A stretch of DNA of 64,000 nucleotides from DATCHW01 sp036508135 (GTDB lineage Bacteria > Bacteroidota > Ignavibacteria > Tepidaquicellales > Tepidaquicellaceae), in contig DATCHW010000071.1 in the NCBI GenBank assembly GCA_036508135.1, forward strand, positions 49,563 through 113,562, written 5' to 3'. The position numbers and the translations under genes are program-made. Shown in pieces: positions 63,793-64,000 of this stretch. Every line of letters begins with the position of its first letter. Position 1 is the first letter of the stretch. The notes under the pieces were generated by a model that ran no database searches, was not told the origin of the DNA, and saw nothing but the letters and a program-made list of their open reading frames with translations.

Positions 63793-64000
63793 TTATTTTA
63801 TAAGCATCATTCTCTTTACATCACTGAAGCCGTTCACTTCTAATTTATAGAAGTAAACTCCGCTCGAAAAACTTGTACCGTCAAAATCAACGATATAGCT
63901 TCCGGGTGTTTTAACTTCATTTACAAGTTTCGAAACTTCCCTTCCAAGAACATCATATACCTTCAATGTAACGAAACCTTCTTTCGGTAAATCATATTTA
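63793..64000 (-). CDS. C-terminus of a secreted protein with a type IX sorting domain (5' end outside window)
   Basis: The open frame runs into the window edge and gives 68 residues before TAA at 63793. It reads as a complete type A T9SS sorting domain: LKVYDVLGREVSKLVNE, a PGSY turn, VDFDGTSFSSGVYFYKLEV, and a basic last strand ending KRMMLIK. Such domains direct proteins through the outer membrane by the Por system and are then cleaved. The cargo domain lies to the right, outside the window. The wording is typical of Ignavibacteria and supports the lineage call. The gene has a strong terminator. Confidence 0.88.
   Translation of the reverse strand, partial: KYDLPKEGFVTLKVYDVLGREVSKLVNEVKTPGSYIVDFDGTSFSSGVYFYKLEVNGFSDVKRMMLIK

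Overview
This window is an AT-rich (roughly 30% GC by eye), gene-dense stretch of chromosome from a Gram-negative member of the Bacteroidota/Chlorobi (FCB) group, most likely an Ignavibacteria- or Kapabacteria-like lineage. The evidence is a type IX secretion sorting domain on the partial gene at the right edge, a DUF2795 protein, an HPr kinase with no PTS genes nearby, a fused E1 alpha/beta 2-oxoacid dehydrogenase, DUF4783, DUF5683-like and DUF6588-like envelope proteins, LPS heptose genes and several Omp85/TamB envelope-assembly genes. Several genes appear to start with TTG, and one (rnr) may start with ATT. The lineage call is an inference from gene content, not from a marker phylogeny.

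Layout. 1-5 kb: a partial Omp85/patatin-type beta barrel, a membrane PDZ-GAF-SpoIIE phosphatase, purB, then lexA on the other strand. 5-10 kb (minus strand): a Wzx-like flippase, a lipoprotein with its own terminator, and a tight operon of an FAD-linked oxidase, a thioesterase and nadC. 10-18.5 kb (plus): rfaE1, rfaE2, tamB and rnr. 18.5-23.2 kb (minus): ChaN-like protein, purF, a PHP phosphoesterase and two small membrane proteins. 23.4-28.2 kb (plus): hpf, hprK, DUF2795, a TamA/BamA-like protein and holB. 28.2-34.2 kb (minus): an operon of a DUF4783 protein, a very large NtrY-like histidine kinase and an Ig-like lipoprotein. 34.3-40 kb: a tRNA with CAT anticodon, the E1 fusion, a peptide-type solute-binding lipoprotein, dinB and a small membrane protein.

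40-47.5 kb looks accessory. It holds a multi-hairpin REP-like element, a DUF6588-like outer-membrane protein gene and a rearranged relic of it, a cysteine-rich ferredoxin-like protein, a DUF1697 protein, two genes of unknown function, a pair of REP-type palindromes, and two tandem TIR-TPR genes that differ by exactly six TPR units. The TIR-TPR pair is the best candidate here for an uncharacterised defence or signalling system.

47.5-64 kb returns to core functions: a ggt - MFS transporter - S9 peptidase operon for peptide or glutathione use, nadE, dsbD, truA between two DUF5683-like genes, ispE, fabH, clpC, an alpha/beta hydrolase, and the end of a T9SS-secreted protein. Convergent gene pairs (purB/lexA, rnr/chaN, holB/Ig-lipoprotein, SBP/dinB, DUF5683/ispE) meet within about 30 bp or overlap. 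Clear hairpin-plus-T-tract terminators are found mainly in the wider gaps.
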